64,000 nucleotides of DNA from Paenilisteria portnoyi (GCF_014322795.1 NZ_JAASTT010000014.1:1-64000); one strand, 5' to 3'; shown: positions 15,806 through 25,912, counted from the stretch's first letter. The notes: a model not told the origin generated them from the letters alone. Program-made: numbers and translations.

Positions 15806-15834
15806 ATTATATCATAACCCGGTAGATTTGTATA
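15806..15834 (-). promoter_or_regulatory. Probable esxA promoter
   Basis: On the minus strand TATACA (15834-15829), 17-bp spacer, TATAAT (15811-15806), about 40 bases before the esxA start. Confidence 0.5.
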
Positions 15835-15948
15835 CGCTTTTTTATAATCCACATACACTTTCCTAAAATATAGATGTTTCAGATCTGCCACTGAGTTTTT
15901 TGTACAACCTCTAATTTCATTTCTGCTATACGTTTTAATCAAAAGAAT

Positions 15949-15989
15949 ACACCCAAACGCTAGATTTTTAAATCTAACATTTTGGGTGT
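15949..15989. terminator. Long inverted repeat upstream of esxA
   Basis: Outer arms ACACCCAAA/TTTGGGTGT (9 bp) and inner TTAGATTT/AAATCTA arms with three mismatches between, a stem of about 17 bp. On the minus strand it is followed by ATTCTTTT. Probably insulates the esxA unit from upstream transcription. Confidence 0.55.
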
Positions 15990-16096
15990 AATACAAACCG
16001 AAGCCTTTTAAAGTTGAATATGAATCTTAATTCGCCTTTTTACACCAAAAGGCGATAATTGAACTGAAAACAATCTTGTAAATTAGGGGCAAACCG

Positions 16097-16141
16097 AAAT
16101 AAAAGTCGGCGAGACTAGTTGCATCAACTGGTTTCACCGAC
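16097..16141 (-). terminator. Terminator downstream of the HAD gene
   Basis: GTCGG/CCGAC outer arms and an inner ACTAGTTG/CAACTGGT hairpin, then TTTTATTT on the minus strand. It lies 145 bases past the HAD stop. A second 8-bp hairpin (CGCCTTTT/AAAAGGCG) lies at about 16036-16057. Confidence 0.6.
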
Positions 16142-16285
16142 CTAGTATTATTTTCGCTATTACACCACGATTTTCCCAATATTTTCAAATAAAGATTATC
16201 CGATAAAGCGCTGTTTCCAGTTGATTCAAATTTCTCGTTTAGTACTACAAAAATAGCGAACTCATCATTGGATTTACCGCCTTTT

Positions 16286-17056
16286 TTATAGTAATCCCAA
16301 TCGTTGTAACCCTTTCAAAACCCCATCATTATCCACGGAATCTGTCACGAAATCGGCCACCGCTTTCACTTCGTCACGTCCATTTTCCATCGCGACTCCA
16401 GTCCCAACTTCTTGCAACATTTCAATATCATTGAGACCGTCGCCAAACGCATACGCATCCTCAATTTTAAAATCCAAGCGTTTCAACATTTCACGAATCC
16501 CTACTGCTTTTGAACCATTGGCCGGTGCCACATCCATCGACACATCATGCCAGCGCAAGAAACCGTATTCAGGGAAATTCTCTTTATAAAAGGCGTCATG
16601 GCTCTCATCCGCAAACAGCAGACATTGATACAACGTCCGGCCTTTATAGAATTCCGCGTCAAGCTCTGGATACCCCTCTTTAAGCGAATTCATGCCCTCG
16701 TGCACTTTATGATGATCAGGAATATTCGTACGTAGCGTCTCCTCATTCATAAATACAAGTGGATGATCGCGCTCTTCCGTCACTTCAATCAAACGCTCCA
16801 TCGACGCCTGCGGTAACGGATTATCAAACACCATTTCCCCTTCAAAAACAACATATTGCCCGTTGAAACTCACGTATGAATTAATATTCAGTTCCTCACA
16901 TATATCCTTTAATAAAAAAGGAGCCCGTCCAGATGCAATCGCCACGTAAACGCCCTTGTCTTGCAGATCCTTCACTGCTTTTCTAGCTGAATCTGGAATC
17001 TCCTTGTTGTCATTTACCAACGTACCATCTACATCAAAAAACACAATTTTCTTCAT
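16286..17056 (-). CDS. Cof-type HAD-IIB family phosphatase
   Basis: 256 residues. HAD motif I is FFDVDGTLV (Asp 7/9), motif II is IASGR near residue 40, motif III is the Lys of NGSKAVGI near 192, and motif IV is FGDGLNDIEML near 212. The large C2b cap between motifs II and III places it with Cof-type HAD-IIB hydrolases, which remove phosphate from sugar phosphates, FMN or similar small molecules. The exact substrate is unknown. The ATG at 17056 follows GAGGAG; an in-frame ATG at 17098 is less good. Monocistronic. Confidence 0.88.
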   Translation of the reverse strand: MKKIVFFDVDGTLVNDNKEIPDSARKAVKDLQDKGVYVAIASGRAPFLLKDICEELNINSYVSFNGQYVVFEGEMVFDNPLPQASMERLIEVTEERDHPLVFMNEETLRTNIPDHHKVHEGMNSLKEGYPELDAEFYKGRTLYQCLLFADESHDAFYKENFPEYGFLRWHDVSMDVAPANGSKAVGIREMLKRLDFKIEDAYAFGDGLNDIEMLQEVGTGVAMENGRDEVKAVADFVTDSVDNDGVLKGLQRLGLL

Positions 17057-17607
17057 AGTTCCAATCTCCTCAGACCAAATTTGCGGGAAAAAGTGCACCC
17101 ATTTACTAATCTCACCATCCAGTATACCAAAAAAAGTACACTAGCGGGCAAAAATAGTATCTTCTATATCAGCCTTTTATAATCACATGCAGTCACTCAA
17201 AAACACGATTTTCCAGCTTCCCATCACTTTTTCGAGCAATTTAAGTATATTGTAGTAGCATTTATCGTTTTTTATGGTATATTAGAACTCAAGGATAAAA
17301 GTTCGGATCTTGATTTCACAAAGAAGTGACTCGTTGAACCTACCGTGAATTGAAATCATTCTCTGCCCATTTTGTTTAAAATGCGCAGAATAATGGTATT
17401 CAATTGGAGTAGGCGAAAAAAACGCAGAATGTCATGTTATATTCTAAAATCGTAGCCAAACAGACACGCGGCTACCATTGTTTCTTTTTGCCCTTTTAAC
17501 GAGCCTCACCCGTCTTATCCATGAACCTGTTATGTAAATAGATTGCAAATGAGGAGCAATGCTATTTTTACTAATGAATAATAACGAAACATAAAGGAGA
17601 GAAAAAA
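17057..17607. other. Long intergenic region upstream of rpoY-rnjA
   Basis: 550 bases without a credible gene. It contains the large hairpin 17339-17413 and a smaller GTAGCC/GGCTAC hairpin (17452-17475), both probably in the rpoY-rnjA leader. No clear -35/-10 pair stands out. Confidence 0.5.
17339..17413 (+). ncRNA. Putative structured leader RNA upstream of rpoY-rnjA
   Basis: A ~75-base imperfect hairpin. From outside in, CCTAC/GTAGG, AATTGAA/TTCAATT, ATT/AAT and TCTGC-C-CATTTT/AAAATG-C-GCAGA close on a short GTT loop, with small internal loops between. There is no T run, so it is not a simple terminator. Could be a regulatory leader, a processing site or an independent small RNA; no known riboswitch class was recognised. 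Confidence 0.45.
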
Positions 17608-17817
17608 ATGATTTTTAAAGTTTATTATCAAGCAACAAAAACGGAAACACCTGTCAGAGAAAAAACACATTCCATCTATGTGGAAGCGAAAGATGTGCCA
17701 GAAGTGCGCGTTATTCTAAAAGACCAACCCTTCCATATCGAGCTAATAGAACAATTGAGCGAGGCACACCTACAATACGAAAAACAAAATGAAGATTTCC
17801 AACTGTGGGGGCAGTAA
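17608..17817 (+). CDS. rpoY: RNA polymerase epsilon subunit RpoY
   Basis: 69 residues, [18 protein letters not shown]. This is the small YkzG/RpoY subunit (DUF1447) that binds RNA polymerase in Firmicutes. Near-constant blocks of the family are seen: [39 protein letters not shown] is upstream. It lies six bases before rnjA, the arrangement conserved in Bacillus and Listeria. Length is as expected. Confidence 0.93.
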   Translation: MIFKVYYQATKTETPVREKTHSIYVEAKDVPEVRVILKDQPFHIELIEQLSEAHLQYEKQNEDFQLWGQ

Positions 17818-17823
17818 TACGCT

Positions 17824-19491
17824 ATGAAATTCGTAAAAAATAATGAAACAGCCGTTTTCGCACTTGGTGGTCTAGGCGAAATCGGAAAAAACACTTACGG
17901 CGTGCAATTTCAGGACGAAATAATCCTCATCGATGCTGGTATCAAGTTCCCAGAGGACGAACTACTAGGCATTGATTATGTTATTCCTGATTACACGTAT
18001 TTAATCAAAAACAAAGAAAAAATTAAAGGTTTGTTCATCACGCATGGTCACGAAGATCATATCGGTGGCGTTCCTTACTTGCTTCGAGAACTGAACATCC
18101 CCGTTTACGCTGGGAAACTCGCGGCGGCACTTATCCGTAACAAATTAGAAGAACACGGTTTACTGCGCCAAACGAAGATTTATGAGTTTGAGGAAGAGGA
18201 CGTTTTCAAATTCCGCAAAACAAGTATTTCCTTCTTCGCAACGACGCATAGTATCCCAGATTCCTATGGTATCGTTGTCAAAACGCCATCTGGTAATATC
18301 GTGCATACAGGCGATTTCAAATTCGATTTCACACCTGTTGGCGAACCAGCGAACTTAACAAAAATGGCGGAAATCGGCAAAGAAGGCGTTCTATGTCTCC
18401 TTTCAGATTCCACCAATGCAGAAGTGCCTAATTTTACAATGAGTGAGCGTATCGTTGGGGAAAGTATCAAAAATATTTTCCGCGATGTTGATGGTCGGAT
18501 TATTTTCGCTACCTTCGCATCCAACATTTATCGTTTGCAACAAGTTGTTGAATCATCTGTCGCAACTGGTCGTAAAATTGCGGTTTTCGGACGTAGTATG
18601 GATTCTGCGATCACGATTGGTATCGAACTTGGCTATATTCAAGCGCCGAAAGATACGTTTATCGAATGGGGTCAATTGAATAAACTACCTGCGAATGAAG
18701 TCACGATTCTTTGTACTGGTAGTCAGGGCGAACCAATGGCAGCTCTTTCGCGTATTGCGAATGGTACCCATCGCCAAATTCAAATTCAACCTGGCGATAC
18801 TGTTGTTTTCTCCTCATCACCAATTCCTGGAAATACGATCAGCGTAAACCGCACGATCAATCTACTTTTCCAAGCTGGTGCAGAAGTTGTTCACGGTAAA
18901 GTCAACAACATTCACACATCTGGTCACGGTGGCCAACAAGAACAGAAACTGATGCTTCGTCTAATGAAACCGAAATATTTCATGCCGATTCATGGTGAGT
19001 TCCGGATGCAAAAAATGCACGCTCAATCCGCGTTTTACTGTGGCGTTCCACACGAAAATAGCTTCATCATGGAAAACGGAGACGTGCTAGCCCTAACTGC
19101 CGATACCGCGCATGTTGCAGGTAAAATCCAAGCAGCAAACGTGTATATCGATGGTAGCGGAATTGGCGATATCGGTAATATCGTATTGCGCGATCGCCGT
19201 GTCTTATCCGAAGAAGGTTTAGTGATCGTCGTTGTTTCTATCAGCGCTGCGAAAAATAAAGTCATGGCGGGTCCTGACATCATTTCACGCGGTTTCATCT
19301 ACATGCGCGAATCCGGCAACCTGATCAATGAGGCACAGGGCTTGTTACGCCGCCATCTCAACAAAGTGATGGACAGCAAAACAACGCAATGGTCTGAGAT
19401 AAAAAACGAAGTCACAGACACGCTTCAACCATTCTTATACGAAAAAACAAAACGCCGTCCGATGATTTTACCGATCATTATGGAAGTGTAG
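17824..19491 (+). CDS. rnjA: Ribonuclease J1
   Basis: 555 residues, the usual length. It is a metallo-beta-lactamase/beta-CASP ribonuclease with 5'-3' exo- and endonuclease activity, central to mRNA turnover and rRNA maturation. The zinc motif [10 protein letters not shown] lies near residue 73-82. HTGDFKFD, the beta-CASP region ([21 protein letters not shown]), and SGHGGQ and PIHGEFRM near 368-395 follow in order. Co-transcribed with rpoY. It ends at a strong terminator shared with the convergent 5'-nucleotidase gene. Confidence 0.97.
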   Translation: MKFVKNNETAVFALGGLGEIGKNTYGVQFQDEIILIDAGIKFPEDELLGIDYVIPDYTYLIKNKEKIKGLFITHGHEDHIGGVPYLLRELNIPVYAGKLAAALIRNKLEEHGLLRQTKIYEFEEEDVFKFRKTSISFFATTHSIPDSYGIVVKTPSGNIVHTGDFKFDFTPVGEPANLTKMAEIGKEGVLCLLSDSTNAEVPNFTMSERIVGESIKNIFRDVDGRIIFATFASNIYRLQQVVESSVATGRKIAVFGRSMDSAITIGIELGYIQAPKDTFIEWGQLNKLPANEVTILCTGSQGEPMAALSRIANGTHRQIQIQPGDTVVFSSSPIPGNTISVNRTINLLFQAGAEVVHGKVNNIHTSGHGGQQEQKLMLRLMKPKYFMPIHGEFRMQKMHAQSAFYCGVPHENSFIMENGDVLALTADTAHVAGKIQAANVYIDGSGIGDIGNIVLRDRRVLSEEGLVIVVVSISAAKNKVMAGPDIISRGFIYMRESGNLINEAQGLLRRHLNKVMDSKTTQWSEIKNEVTDTLQPFLYEKTKRRPMILPIIMEV

Positions 19492-19503
19492 TATAAACCA
19501 AAA

Positions 19504-19548
19504 ACACCAGAACAGTTGCGAGTCTAAACTCCTTAGCTGTTCTGGTGT
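19504..19548. terminator. Bidirectional terminator
   Basis: 12-bp perfect stem ACACCAGAACAG/CTGTTCTGGTGT with flanking A and T runs, between convergent rnjA and the LPXTG nucleotidase. Confidence 0.9.
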
Positions 19549-19552
19549 TTCT

Positions 19553-21838
19553 TTATGCTGTTTTACGTCTTAAATAATAAACGCCGATTCCAACTAGGAC
19601 AAGTCCACCAAGCATTGCGCCTGTTTGATCTTGGTCGCCAGTTTGTGGCAAGTTGGTGTTTTTAACTGGAACTACTTCAGATTCGACTTTGCCACCGGTT
19701 GCAGGAGGAATAACTGGTTCTGGCGATACTGTTCCACCGTCAACATCTGGTGTTTCTGTGCCCCCATTATTATCCCCAGGAACTTCTTCTCCGCCGCCAT
19801 TGTCAACTGGATCTGCGGCCATAACTGCTACCGTGAACGCTTTACTATAGCCGTCCGCATCCATTACCGTCACGCCGAACGTATCGCCCTCTTTCAAGTT
19901 CTCACCGCTCATATCGATTTCAAAATTACCATCTGCATCCGCTACAACTGGTGCTGCTTTCGCCTTCACCGCTAGCGTATCCACAGTAACCGTTGCACCA
20001 GGAACTGTTTTCCCTTTGAACACGGCATCTTTTTCTTTATAAGACACGAAAACCGTGCCCTCCGTGATTGCCTGAATCGCCACATCCTCTTTTTCCTTCG
20101 CTATTTCAGCCTCTGTTTTGAATGTTTTACGACCAAGCTCAGGCGTTACAAGTTGGCTTTGTGACTGGATGTAATTAATAAACGTATCCGTGTCAGGATC
20201 AATAACATCGACTTGTTTTCCTTTCGTGAAGGCCGAGAATGAATCGCCGCCGCCAAATAAGAAATCATTGATGACAACGCGGTAAGTTGCCGCCGCATCT
20301 AGCTTCGTGCCATCTTCCTTCACCACATCCACCACACGTTTTTCGCCAGCATCATTTTTTGTATACGTGTATTTCAAGCCAGATACTTGTAAAAAGTACT
20401 TCTCAGATTCGTCGTATTGCTGATCCAACGCTTCGATAATATCTGCGCCAGACAACTCCACCACTTGCAAAATGTTTCCGAATGGCTGTACGGCTTGCGC
20501 TGCGCCCCATGTCACGGCAAACGAACCATTCGTGGCAGTTCCAACTAGATCGGAGCGAATTCCCCCGTTATTCGTCATGGCAAAATCAACCGCAATCCCA
20601 GCTTGTTTCGCCATTTCGCGTTGACCATCCGTGATTAAATTACCGAGCGGAGATTCGTTATCTGCATTCGTATCACGCGTCATAACTGCACTGTCCATTT
20701 GCCCAATTGGCTTACTAATGACTGGATTTACAAGCGCATATGCCTCGTCAATGACACTGCGAACTGCCACATCTGGCGTCACATCTTGTAAATTATATTT
20801 GATCTCCGCGCTCGGCGTTGTCTCGAAATCTTTTGTCGTTTTGTTTAGTACGCCAGTTACGTTGGAATACGCTTTCCCATTATTATAACTCTGCACCAAA
20901 CGAGTATTGCCAACTTTACCGTTCGTATATTGATGATTATGCCCCGCTAAAACAAGGTCCACACTATTGTTTGGCGCAATTTGGTTTACTTTATTGATCA
21001 TGTCAACCGCAGCGCCAGAAACCGCGCCTTCCCCATTCGTCGGGTTGCCTGGAGTAAGCGCTGGAACGTGCGACAATACAACGATTGCCTTCACACCTTT
21101 TGCTTGTAACTCCGCTGAATATTTCGCGATTGTCTCCGCTTCATCCAAGAAGTTGAAATCTTGAATATGATTCGCGAGTACTAAAGACGGAATTTCAGTT
21201 GTCACAACGCCAATAAATCCAACATCCACGCCACCCATATTTTTAATCTCGTACGGTTTGAAGCCATACGGAATCGCGCCATCCGACTTATTCACCACAT
21301 TCGCAACAACAATCGACATATCCGACGCCTCATGATCGTAATTTTGCGTGATTTCATTGAATCCTGTCGTATCCCCACCGTCTAAAATGCGTTTATATTC
21401 CGCTAATCCCTCATCAAATTCATGATTTCCAAGCGTTCCAATTTCGAATTTCATCCGATTCAGCACTTTAATCGTTGGCTCATCTTGCAACAATCCAGAA
21501 ACCGCTGGGCTCGCGCCAACCATATCGCCAGCTTGTACACGCACCGAATTTCCAGCTGTATTATCCGCTAAACCGTTCGCTGTTAAAAACGCCGCCTCTG
21601 TGTTGTTCAAGTTTGTCGCCAAGTAGTCCGCCCCACCAATTTTTCCTAGTGGCGAGCTGGAAGGTGTATCGAGCGCCCCGTGAAAGTCATTGACGCCTAA
21701 TATTTGCACTGGTACAAGATTCGGATCTACCGCAGCCTCGACTGCGCCCCCTTCTCCGCTAAATGCAGTACTCCCAATTCCTACTACCAGCCCAGCAGCC
21801 AAAACCACTTTCAAGCCCTTTTTATAAAATTTCTTCAC
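19553..21838 (-). CDS. LPXTG-anchored bifunctional metallophosphatase/5'-nucleotidase
   Basis: 761 residues. A signal peptide (1-36, ending VEAA) is followed by a calcineurin-like metallophosphatase domain with VNDFHGAL, GNHEFDEGL, VVLSHVPAL and AGHNHQ. The UshA-type 5'-nucleotidase C-terminal domain (DFAMTNNGGIRSDL, WGAAQAVQPFGN) comes next. Then a bacterial Ig-like domain (~600-680), a Pro/Gly/Thr-rich wall linker and a C-terminal sorting signal LPQTGDQ with a hydrophobic stretch and RRKTA. It acts at the cell surface, releasing nucleosides from nucleotides; surface enzymes of this type can make adenosine from host ATP/AMP. GTG start with GGGAGG upstream. A cre-like site lies 50 bases upstream, suggesting CcpA control. 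Monocistronic. Confidence 0.92.
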   Translation of the reverse strand: MKKFYKKGLKVVLAAGLVVGIGSTAFSGEGGAVEAAVDPNLVPVQILGVNDFHGALDTPSSSPLGKIGGADYLATNLNNTEAAFLTANGLADNTAGNSVRVQAGDMVGASPAVSGLLQDEPTIKVLNRMKFEIGTLGNHEFDEGLAEYKRILDGGDTTGFNEITQNYDHEASDMSIVVANVVNKSDGAIPYGFKPYEIKNMGGVDVGFIGVVTTEIPSLVLANHIQDFNFLDEAETIAKYSAELQAKGVKAIVVLSHVPALTPGNPTNGEGAVSGAAVDMINKVNQIAPNNSVDLVLAGHNHQYTNGKVGNTRLVQSYNNGKAYSNVTGVLNKTTKDFETTPSAEIKYNLQDVTPDVAVRSVIDEAYALVNPVISKPIGQMDSAVMTRDTNADNESPLGNLITDGQREMAKQAGIAVDFAMTNNGGIRSDLVGTATNGSFAVTWGAAQAVQPFGNILQVVELSGADIIEALDQQYDESEKYFLQVSGLKYTYTKNDAGEKRVVDVVKEDGTKLDAAATYRVVINDFLFGGGDSFSAFTKGKQVDVIDPDTDTFINYIQSQSQLVTPELGRKTFKTEAEIAKEKEDVAIQAITEGTVFVSYKEKDAVFKGKTVPGATVTVDTLAVKAKAAPVVADADGNFEIDMSGENLKEGDTFGVTVMDADGYSKAFTVAVMAADPVDNGGGEEVPGDNNGGTETPDVDGGTVSPEPVIPPATGGKVESEVVPVKNTNLPQTGDQDQTGAMLGGLVLVGIGVYYLRRKTA

Positions 21839-21885
21839 GTTGATAAAAGCCTCCCTTTTTCCATTATGTTCTCCTATGCATCTCT

Positions 21886-21899
21886 TGTAAGCGTTTTAA
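21886..21899. promoter_or_regulatory. cre-like (CcpA) site upstream of the surface nucleotidase
   Basis: TGTAAGCGTTTTAA matches the cre consensus except one base, 48 bases before the GTG start. Confidence 0.5.
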
Positions 21900-21968
21900 A
21901 CTTTCCCTACTATTGTAGCAAAACAAAACAAGACTTACAACACAATCTCTCCTTAAAAAAACAATAAA

Positions 21969-22019
21969 CAGCGCCCCCTCTGCTTACACTATTACTAGGT
22001 AGGCAAGAAAGAAGCGCTG
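21969..22019 (-). terminator. Probable terminator of the M60 peptidase gene
   Basis: CAGCGC/GCGCTG outer arms with an imperfect inner stem, followed on the minus strand by TTTATTGTTTTTTT. Confidence 0.55.
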
Positions 22020-22028
22020 CAACATAAT

Positions 22029-25000
22029 TTAGTTGAGGACAATTCGTTTTATTTCTTTATACTGTGCATCTACACCGATAATTTCTACTTTATCAGTTGG
22101 ATTTTTGATGAGATAGTTGGTACTTGTGAAGGTAAATCCTCCATCCACGGTCGTTGCTTGTTGAACAATGGTACCATTTACGGCTAGGCGGACTTTGGAA
22201 ATCGCCGTTCCAAAAGTTCCCATAATTGTTTTATCTCCAAATGTAAACTCTTTCGCTTGTAAAGACGTGTCTGGAGCTTTGCCAGTTACGGTTGCTACGA
22301 TTCGTTTCACTTCTTTATACTGCGTGTCCACACCAACGATTTCAATTTTATCTGTAGATGATTTAATGAAATTCGAGGCGTTCGCAAAGGTATACGTTCC
22401 ATCTTCAGACGTCGTTGCTTGCGTTACAACAATACCGTTGACAAATAAACGCACTTTAAAAATAGCTTTACCAAATTGGCCTGTTAACGCCATATCTCCA
22501 ATATTATATGGATTTTGCGTCAAATTCGTATTGGATTCCGACTGTCCTGTCACAGGTACTTTTATTCTCGCTCGTTCTACATAAGCCGAGTCAACGCCAA
22601 CAACTTCTACCACATCTGTTGCAGAATGAATAAAGCTGCTCGCGTTATCAAATACATATTCGCCAGCTGCGTTCGTCGTTGCCTGTGTCACAACTTTCCC
22701 ATTTATCCATAACCGTACTTTTGAAATATGCTTGCCGAACTTGCCTGTTAACGTGCCGCTATCAAGTTTATAAGCATTCACTGCCAAGCTGTAATCCATT
22801 TTCTCTGTTACTTTTACAGTGATTTTCTTCGTGATATGATTATCTACTTTCGACGTTATCGTAATAACAGCTTCACCTTTTCCAACAGCATGCCAATTTC
22901 CAGACGCGTCAATCGTCATGACACCTTTATTACTTGACTCAAAATTCACGCCTTGATTCGCTGCTGCCGGCAATACTTGCGTCGTCAAAGTCCCCGTGTT
23001 CGTCTGCTCCACATTTAACACAGAAGGCCCCTCAATAGATGCTGGGTTTGGCTGTGATAAATCTTTGGGTAGTACATCTTTGTAAGTTTCCATTAGCTCT
23101 AAACGCGCTGATTCAGGCAAACCCTTAATTGCCAGTAGTACATCGTCTTTTAGCGTGCTATAGTCACTCGCGAACATCGTTGGGTTATTTCTAATTTGTT
23201 TCGCAGCATCATCAATTTTCACCTTCACCCAATCCAAACCGTTTGCTCCAAGCGATGCATCCTGAAGTCCTGAAGCAGTGACTGTAAAAATTATATTCTT
23301 ATCCATAAATCCAGCATTATTAAATCTTAAGAAGTTTGGCTCTGCATAGAAAATACTTATTTTATAGCCTTCTTTTATTACGACCTTATCCGAAAATAAA
23401 GCCTCATTGTCGCCTTTTATCTCTTTATTATAGGTCTCTTTCCCTTTTTCATCGATAACTTGCACTTTCATATATTGACTATTACCGAATAAGAAATTGG
23501 GATATGCTTTGTTGATGTTAACTACCATCTGCTCCTTCTCAATATCTACATCCAAATAACCGATTTTCCACTCCGCCAATCCTAGCATGGAGATGTTCAC
23601 TGGGTTTATCAAATGACTCATTTTTTTAGGTGTATATTTCATCGTTAATGTATTTTCATCATTTTGAACTTTTAAATACCGTTGATCTATACTGTACTTT
23701 TGCGAGTTTCCAGTTGGTGCATATACCGTATAAATACCTTTAGGCAGTGATCCTAGATTGATTGTTTCTGATGTAATTTTTACTGTTTTTACGATTTTAG
23801 CACCATTCTTGATAACTAGATTGCCCCCACTAATTTGTGAAAAATCATCAATACTTAGTTTAATTGTAGCGTTTCCTGTCAATTTCAATTCTGCCATTTG
23901 ATCCGTGTCTACTAAAGACAAATATGATTCCAAATTCAATTTCTTTTGTGCATTCTCTAATTCAGAAGCACTAACTAATTCTTTTAATGGGGCAACTGCT
24001 TTATAATCCTTATACTCTATATCTTGTTGTAATTTCTCTTCCGTTGTTCCTCGTACAGATTCCAACACCGGTGTAAAGTCAAATCCACTTGTTTCTCCAA
24101 AGTATTTAGACATTAAATCCAGCAAATCATAATTCTCTCGTACAAAATTAGGCGTATTAGCTAATTTTCGATATTGCTGATTGAAATTAGTCAAACCTTC
24201 GTCCCCACCCTTTCTCATGAATAGAGAGAAGAGTCGTTCTTTATCACTACCTGACCACTTATTTAATGCTTGGTGTTCTAATTGCCAAACTTTATTAAAA
24301 GAGGCTTCTCTTGCTTCTTTTTCTCCATTTTTCGTTTGTGTTCCTTTTGCTAAATAGTCAGCTCCATAATATTTTCGTTCATACGATTCTGCATAAATAT
24401 TATTCCACACTTCGTTAACATCAAATGAAGAACGCTCCATAAAGGCACCTTGATATCCATGCGCAATTTCGTGCAATACCACCCATCCTTTTGTTAGATA
24501 AGCAGATATAGAAGACTCGTTTTGACCTGTCTCCAAAACACCGTAATAGGCGTAACCTTCCCCATGAGCGTTTGCCTTTATAAAATATCTATTAGGAATG
24601 TTCTTATCTGTTGGATTTACAGGAGAAAAAGAAATCCCTGCTAATTTATTATAAGTCTCAAATATATCACTATAATATGCACACAACTGATCTATAGAAG
24701 AGAAATCTGGCATATTTCTCACATATACTTTATCTAGTTTCGGAACCAACATCTGAAAATATTTCGATGTAATCAAGCCAAATTCAGCATTAGTACTATC
24801 CCATTTACCAAAAAATTCTGATTCTTTACTACCATCCGTATAAATTGGTAACGGTTTAGAATCCCCCTTTACCCGGTACTCTAGCACTGGTCTAACTTCG
24901 CCTCGTGGTGTTCTGATGAATGGAACAGTAACATAATTGCTACTGATTGTTTGCCAAGCTGAAGTGACGTTTTTCTCCTTCTCCGTTTGGCGATCATCAT

Positions 25001-25265
25001 TCAATAATTCTAATACCAAGCTATCTGTAAAAATGGGATTAGTTTGACGAACTTCTAACTCCGTGTTGGCTGGTAAAATGATTCCTAAATCTTGTTTATC
25101 TTGTGTAATCCCCTTTGTAAGGCCTGCATTTTGGAACCACGGTGTTTTTTCTAATGAATTTATTTGTTTCGTTTTCAATTCATCGGCATAAATTGGGCGA
25201 CCAAATCCTACCATAATAATACCTACTAATACGATTAAAAATAATAACGTTTGTTTCTTCTTCAT
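22029..25265 (-). CDS. Secreted M60-like (enhancin/mucinase) metallopeptidase with Ig repeats
   Basis: 1,078 residues. A signal peptide (1-28, ending IYADE) is followed by a peptidase M60/enhancin-type domain. The zinc motif HEIAHGYQG is at residues 265-273, with a distal Glu in NNIYAESYE near 294. Such enzymes cut mucin and other O-glycoproteins. After a long middle part comes a BIg2-like domain (~755-840), then three tandem ~83-residue repeats (LTGKFGKHISKVRLWINGKVVTQATT and variants) of the Ig type common in Listeria surface proteins. No LPXTG, GW or LysM anchor is seen, so it may be released or held by the repeats. GGAGAAATATG region fits the start. Monocistronic between the surface nucleotidase and the GH38 remnant. 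Confidence 0.88.
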   Translation of the reverse strand: MKKKQTLLFLIVLVGIIMVGFGRPIYADELKTKQINSLEKTPWFQNAGLTKGITQDKQDLGIILPANTELEVRQTNPIFTDSLVLELLNDDRQTEKEKNVTSAWQTISSNYVTVPFIRTPRGEVRPVLEYRVKGDSKPLPIYTDGSKESEFFGKWDSTNAEFGLITSKYFQMLVPKLDKVYVRNMPDFSSIDQLCAYYSDIFETYNKLAGISFSPVNPTDKNIPNRYFIKANAHGEGYAYYGVLETGQNESSISAYLTKGWVVLHEIAHGYQGAFMERSSFDVNEVWNNIYAESYERKYYGADYLAKGTQTKNGEKEAREASFNKVWQLEHQALNKWSGSDKERLFSLFMRKGGDEGLTNFNQQYRKLANTPNFVRENYDLLDLMSKYFGETSGFDFTPVLESVRGTTEEKLQQDIEYKDYKAVAPLKELVSASELENAQKKLNLESYLSLVDTDQMAELKLTGNATIKLSIDDFSQISGGNLVIKNGAKIVKTVKITSETINLGSLPKGIYTVYAPTGNSQKYSIDQRYLKVQNDENTLTMKYTPKKMSHLINPVNISMLGLAEWKIGYLDVDIEKEQMVVNINKAYPNFLFGNSQYMKVQVIDEKGKETYNKEIKGDNEALFSDKVVIKEGYKISIFYAEPNFLRFNNAGFMDKNIIFTVTASGLQDASLGANGLDWVKVKIDDAAKQIRNNPTMFASDYSTLKDDVLLAIKGLPESARLELMETYKDVLPKDLSQPNPASIEGPSVLNVEQTNTGTLTTQVLPAAANQGVNFESSNKGVMTIDASGNWHAVGKGEAVITITSKVDNHITKKITVKVTEKMDYSLAVNAYKLDSGTLTGKFGKHISKVRLWINGKVVTQATTNAAGEYVFDNASSFIHSATDVVEVVGVDSAYVERARIKVPVTGQSESNTNLTQNPYNIGDMALTGQFGKAIFKVRLFVNGIVVTQATTSEDGTYTFANASNFIKSSTDKIEIVGVDTQYKEVKRIVATVTGKAPDTSLQAKEFTFGDKTIMGTFGTAISKVRLAVNGTIVQQATTVDGGFTFTSTNYLIKNPTDKVEIIGVDAQYKEIKRIVLN

Positions 25266-25434
25266 TTCATATTTCTCCTACTTTCCTATCTATTTTTACA
25301 TAGCTCCCACTGTCAAGCCTATACATTCTATACTAGCATTCTTATTTTGTACAAAAAACCCTAGAATTCCTGTATTTAGATATAATTTGTGACAGTTATA
25401 TGACGTTTTTAAGTAACGAAGAAAATGACCGGTC

Positions 25435-25461
25435 AAAAAACAGAGGCTATGGTAACCTCTG
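25435..25461 (-). terminator. Terminator after the GH38 remnant
   Basis: CAGAGG/CCTCTG with an inner TA pair, followed by six T on the minus strand. Confidence 0.7.
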
Positions 25462-25471
25462 CTCTGCTAGC

Positions 25472-25900
25472 TTATTTTAATTTCAGCTTAAACGTCTTCA
25501 ATTCATAAGGAAGGATTGGGAATTCCCGTGGGCCTGTCTTCTTATCCGCGATTGGGCGCTCCATCAGATCACATTCCTGCCATGACGTTACTTGAAAATC
25601 ACTCCCCATCTTCACATGACAACGCCCGCCAGTAAATTCATGTAATCTCACAATAATGGCATCTTCGTCTTCCGCTTTCTACACGGCGTCAACCTGAATT
25701 TGCTCACCATCCGTTTTTAACAAGGAACGTTTATCATACGAACCAAGCGCCGCGCGAAGCGGATTGTTTAACGCCCAGGCTTCTTGGACAACATCGCCGC
25801 ACACAAAATCGCCTTTATGTGGCAACAAAGCGTAAGTAAAATTATAGGCTAACGTCATTAATTCCGGATGGCTCACATAAGCTTTAAGCTGATCTGGAAA
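25472..25900 (-). pseudogene. C-terminal remnant of a GH38 alpha-mannosidase
   Basis: About 142 codons corresponding to the extreme C-terminus of a family 38 glycoside hydrolase of the MngB type. The blocks HPELMTLAYNFTYALLPHKGDF, VQEAWALNNPLRA and EDEDAIIVRLHEFTGGR are recognisable. An in-frame TAG follows IQVDAV (near 25678-25680), and the N-terminal ~750 residues, with the catalytic nucleophile, are gone. The terminator still stands. Its neighbours are nanE and the M60 peptidase, so a larger sugar-utilisation locus has decayed here. The family call is from memory. Confidence 0.7.
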
Positions 25901-25912
25901 AAAGAAATGAAA

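Noticed and set aside
16030..16330. An open frame of about 95 codons on the minus strand after the HAD gene
   Set aside because: It has no start codon or ribosome site, begins inside the HAD gene and contains two hairpins, one with a terminator T run. Probably chance, or at most a remnant.
17057..17607. T-box or known riboswitch upstream of rpoY-rnjA
   Set aside because: No T-box GGTGG-type antiterminator sequence, no terminator T run, and no match to riboswitch cores that I know.
25266..25434. Possible gene between the M60 peptidase and the GH38 remnant
   Set aside because: AT-rich with no open frame; only the peptidase promoter region is expected there.
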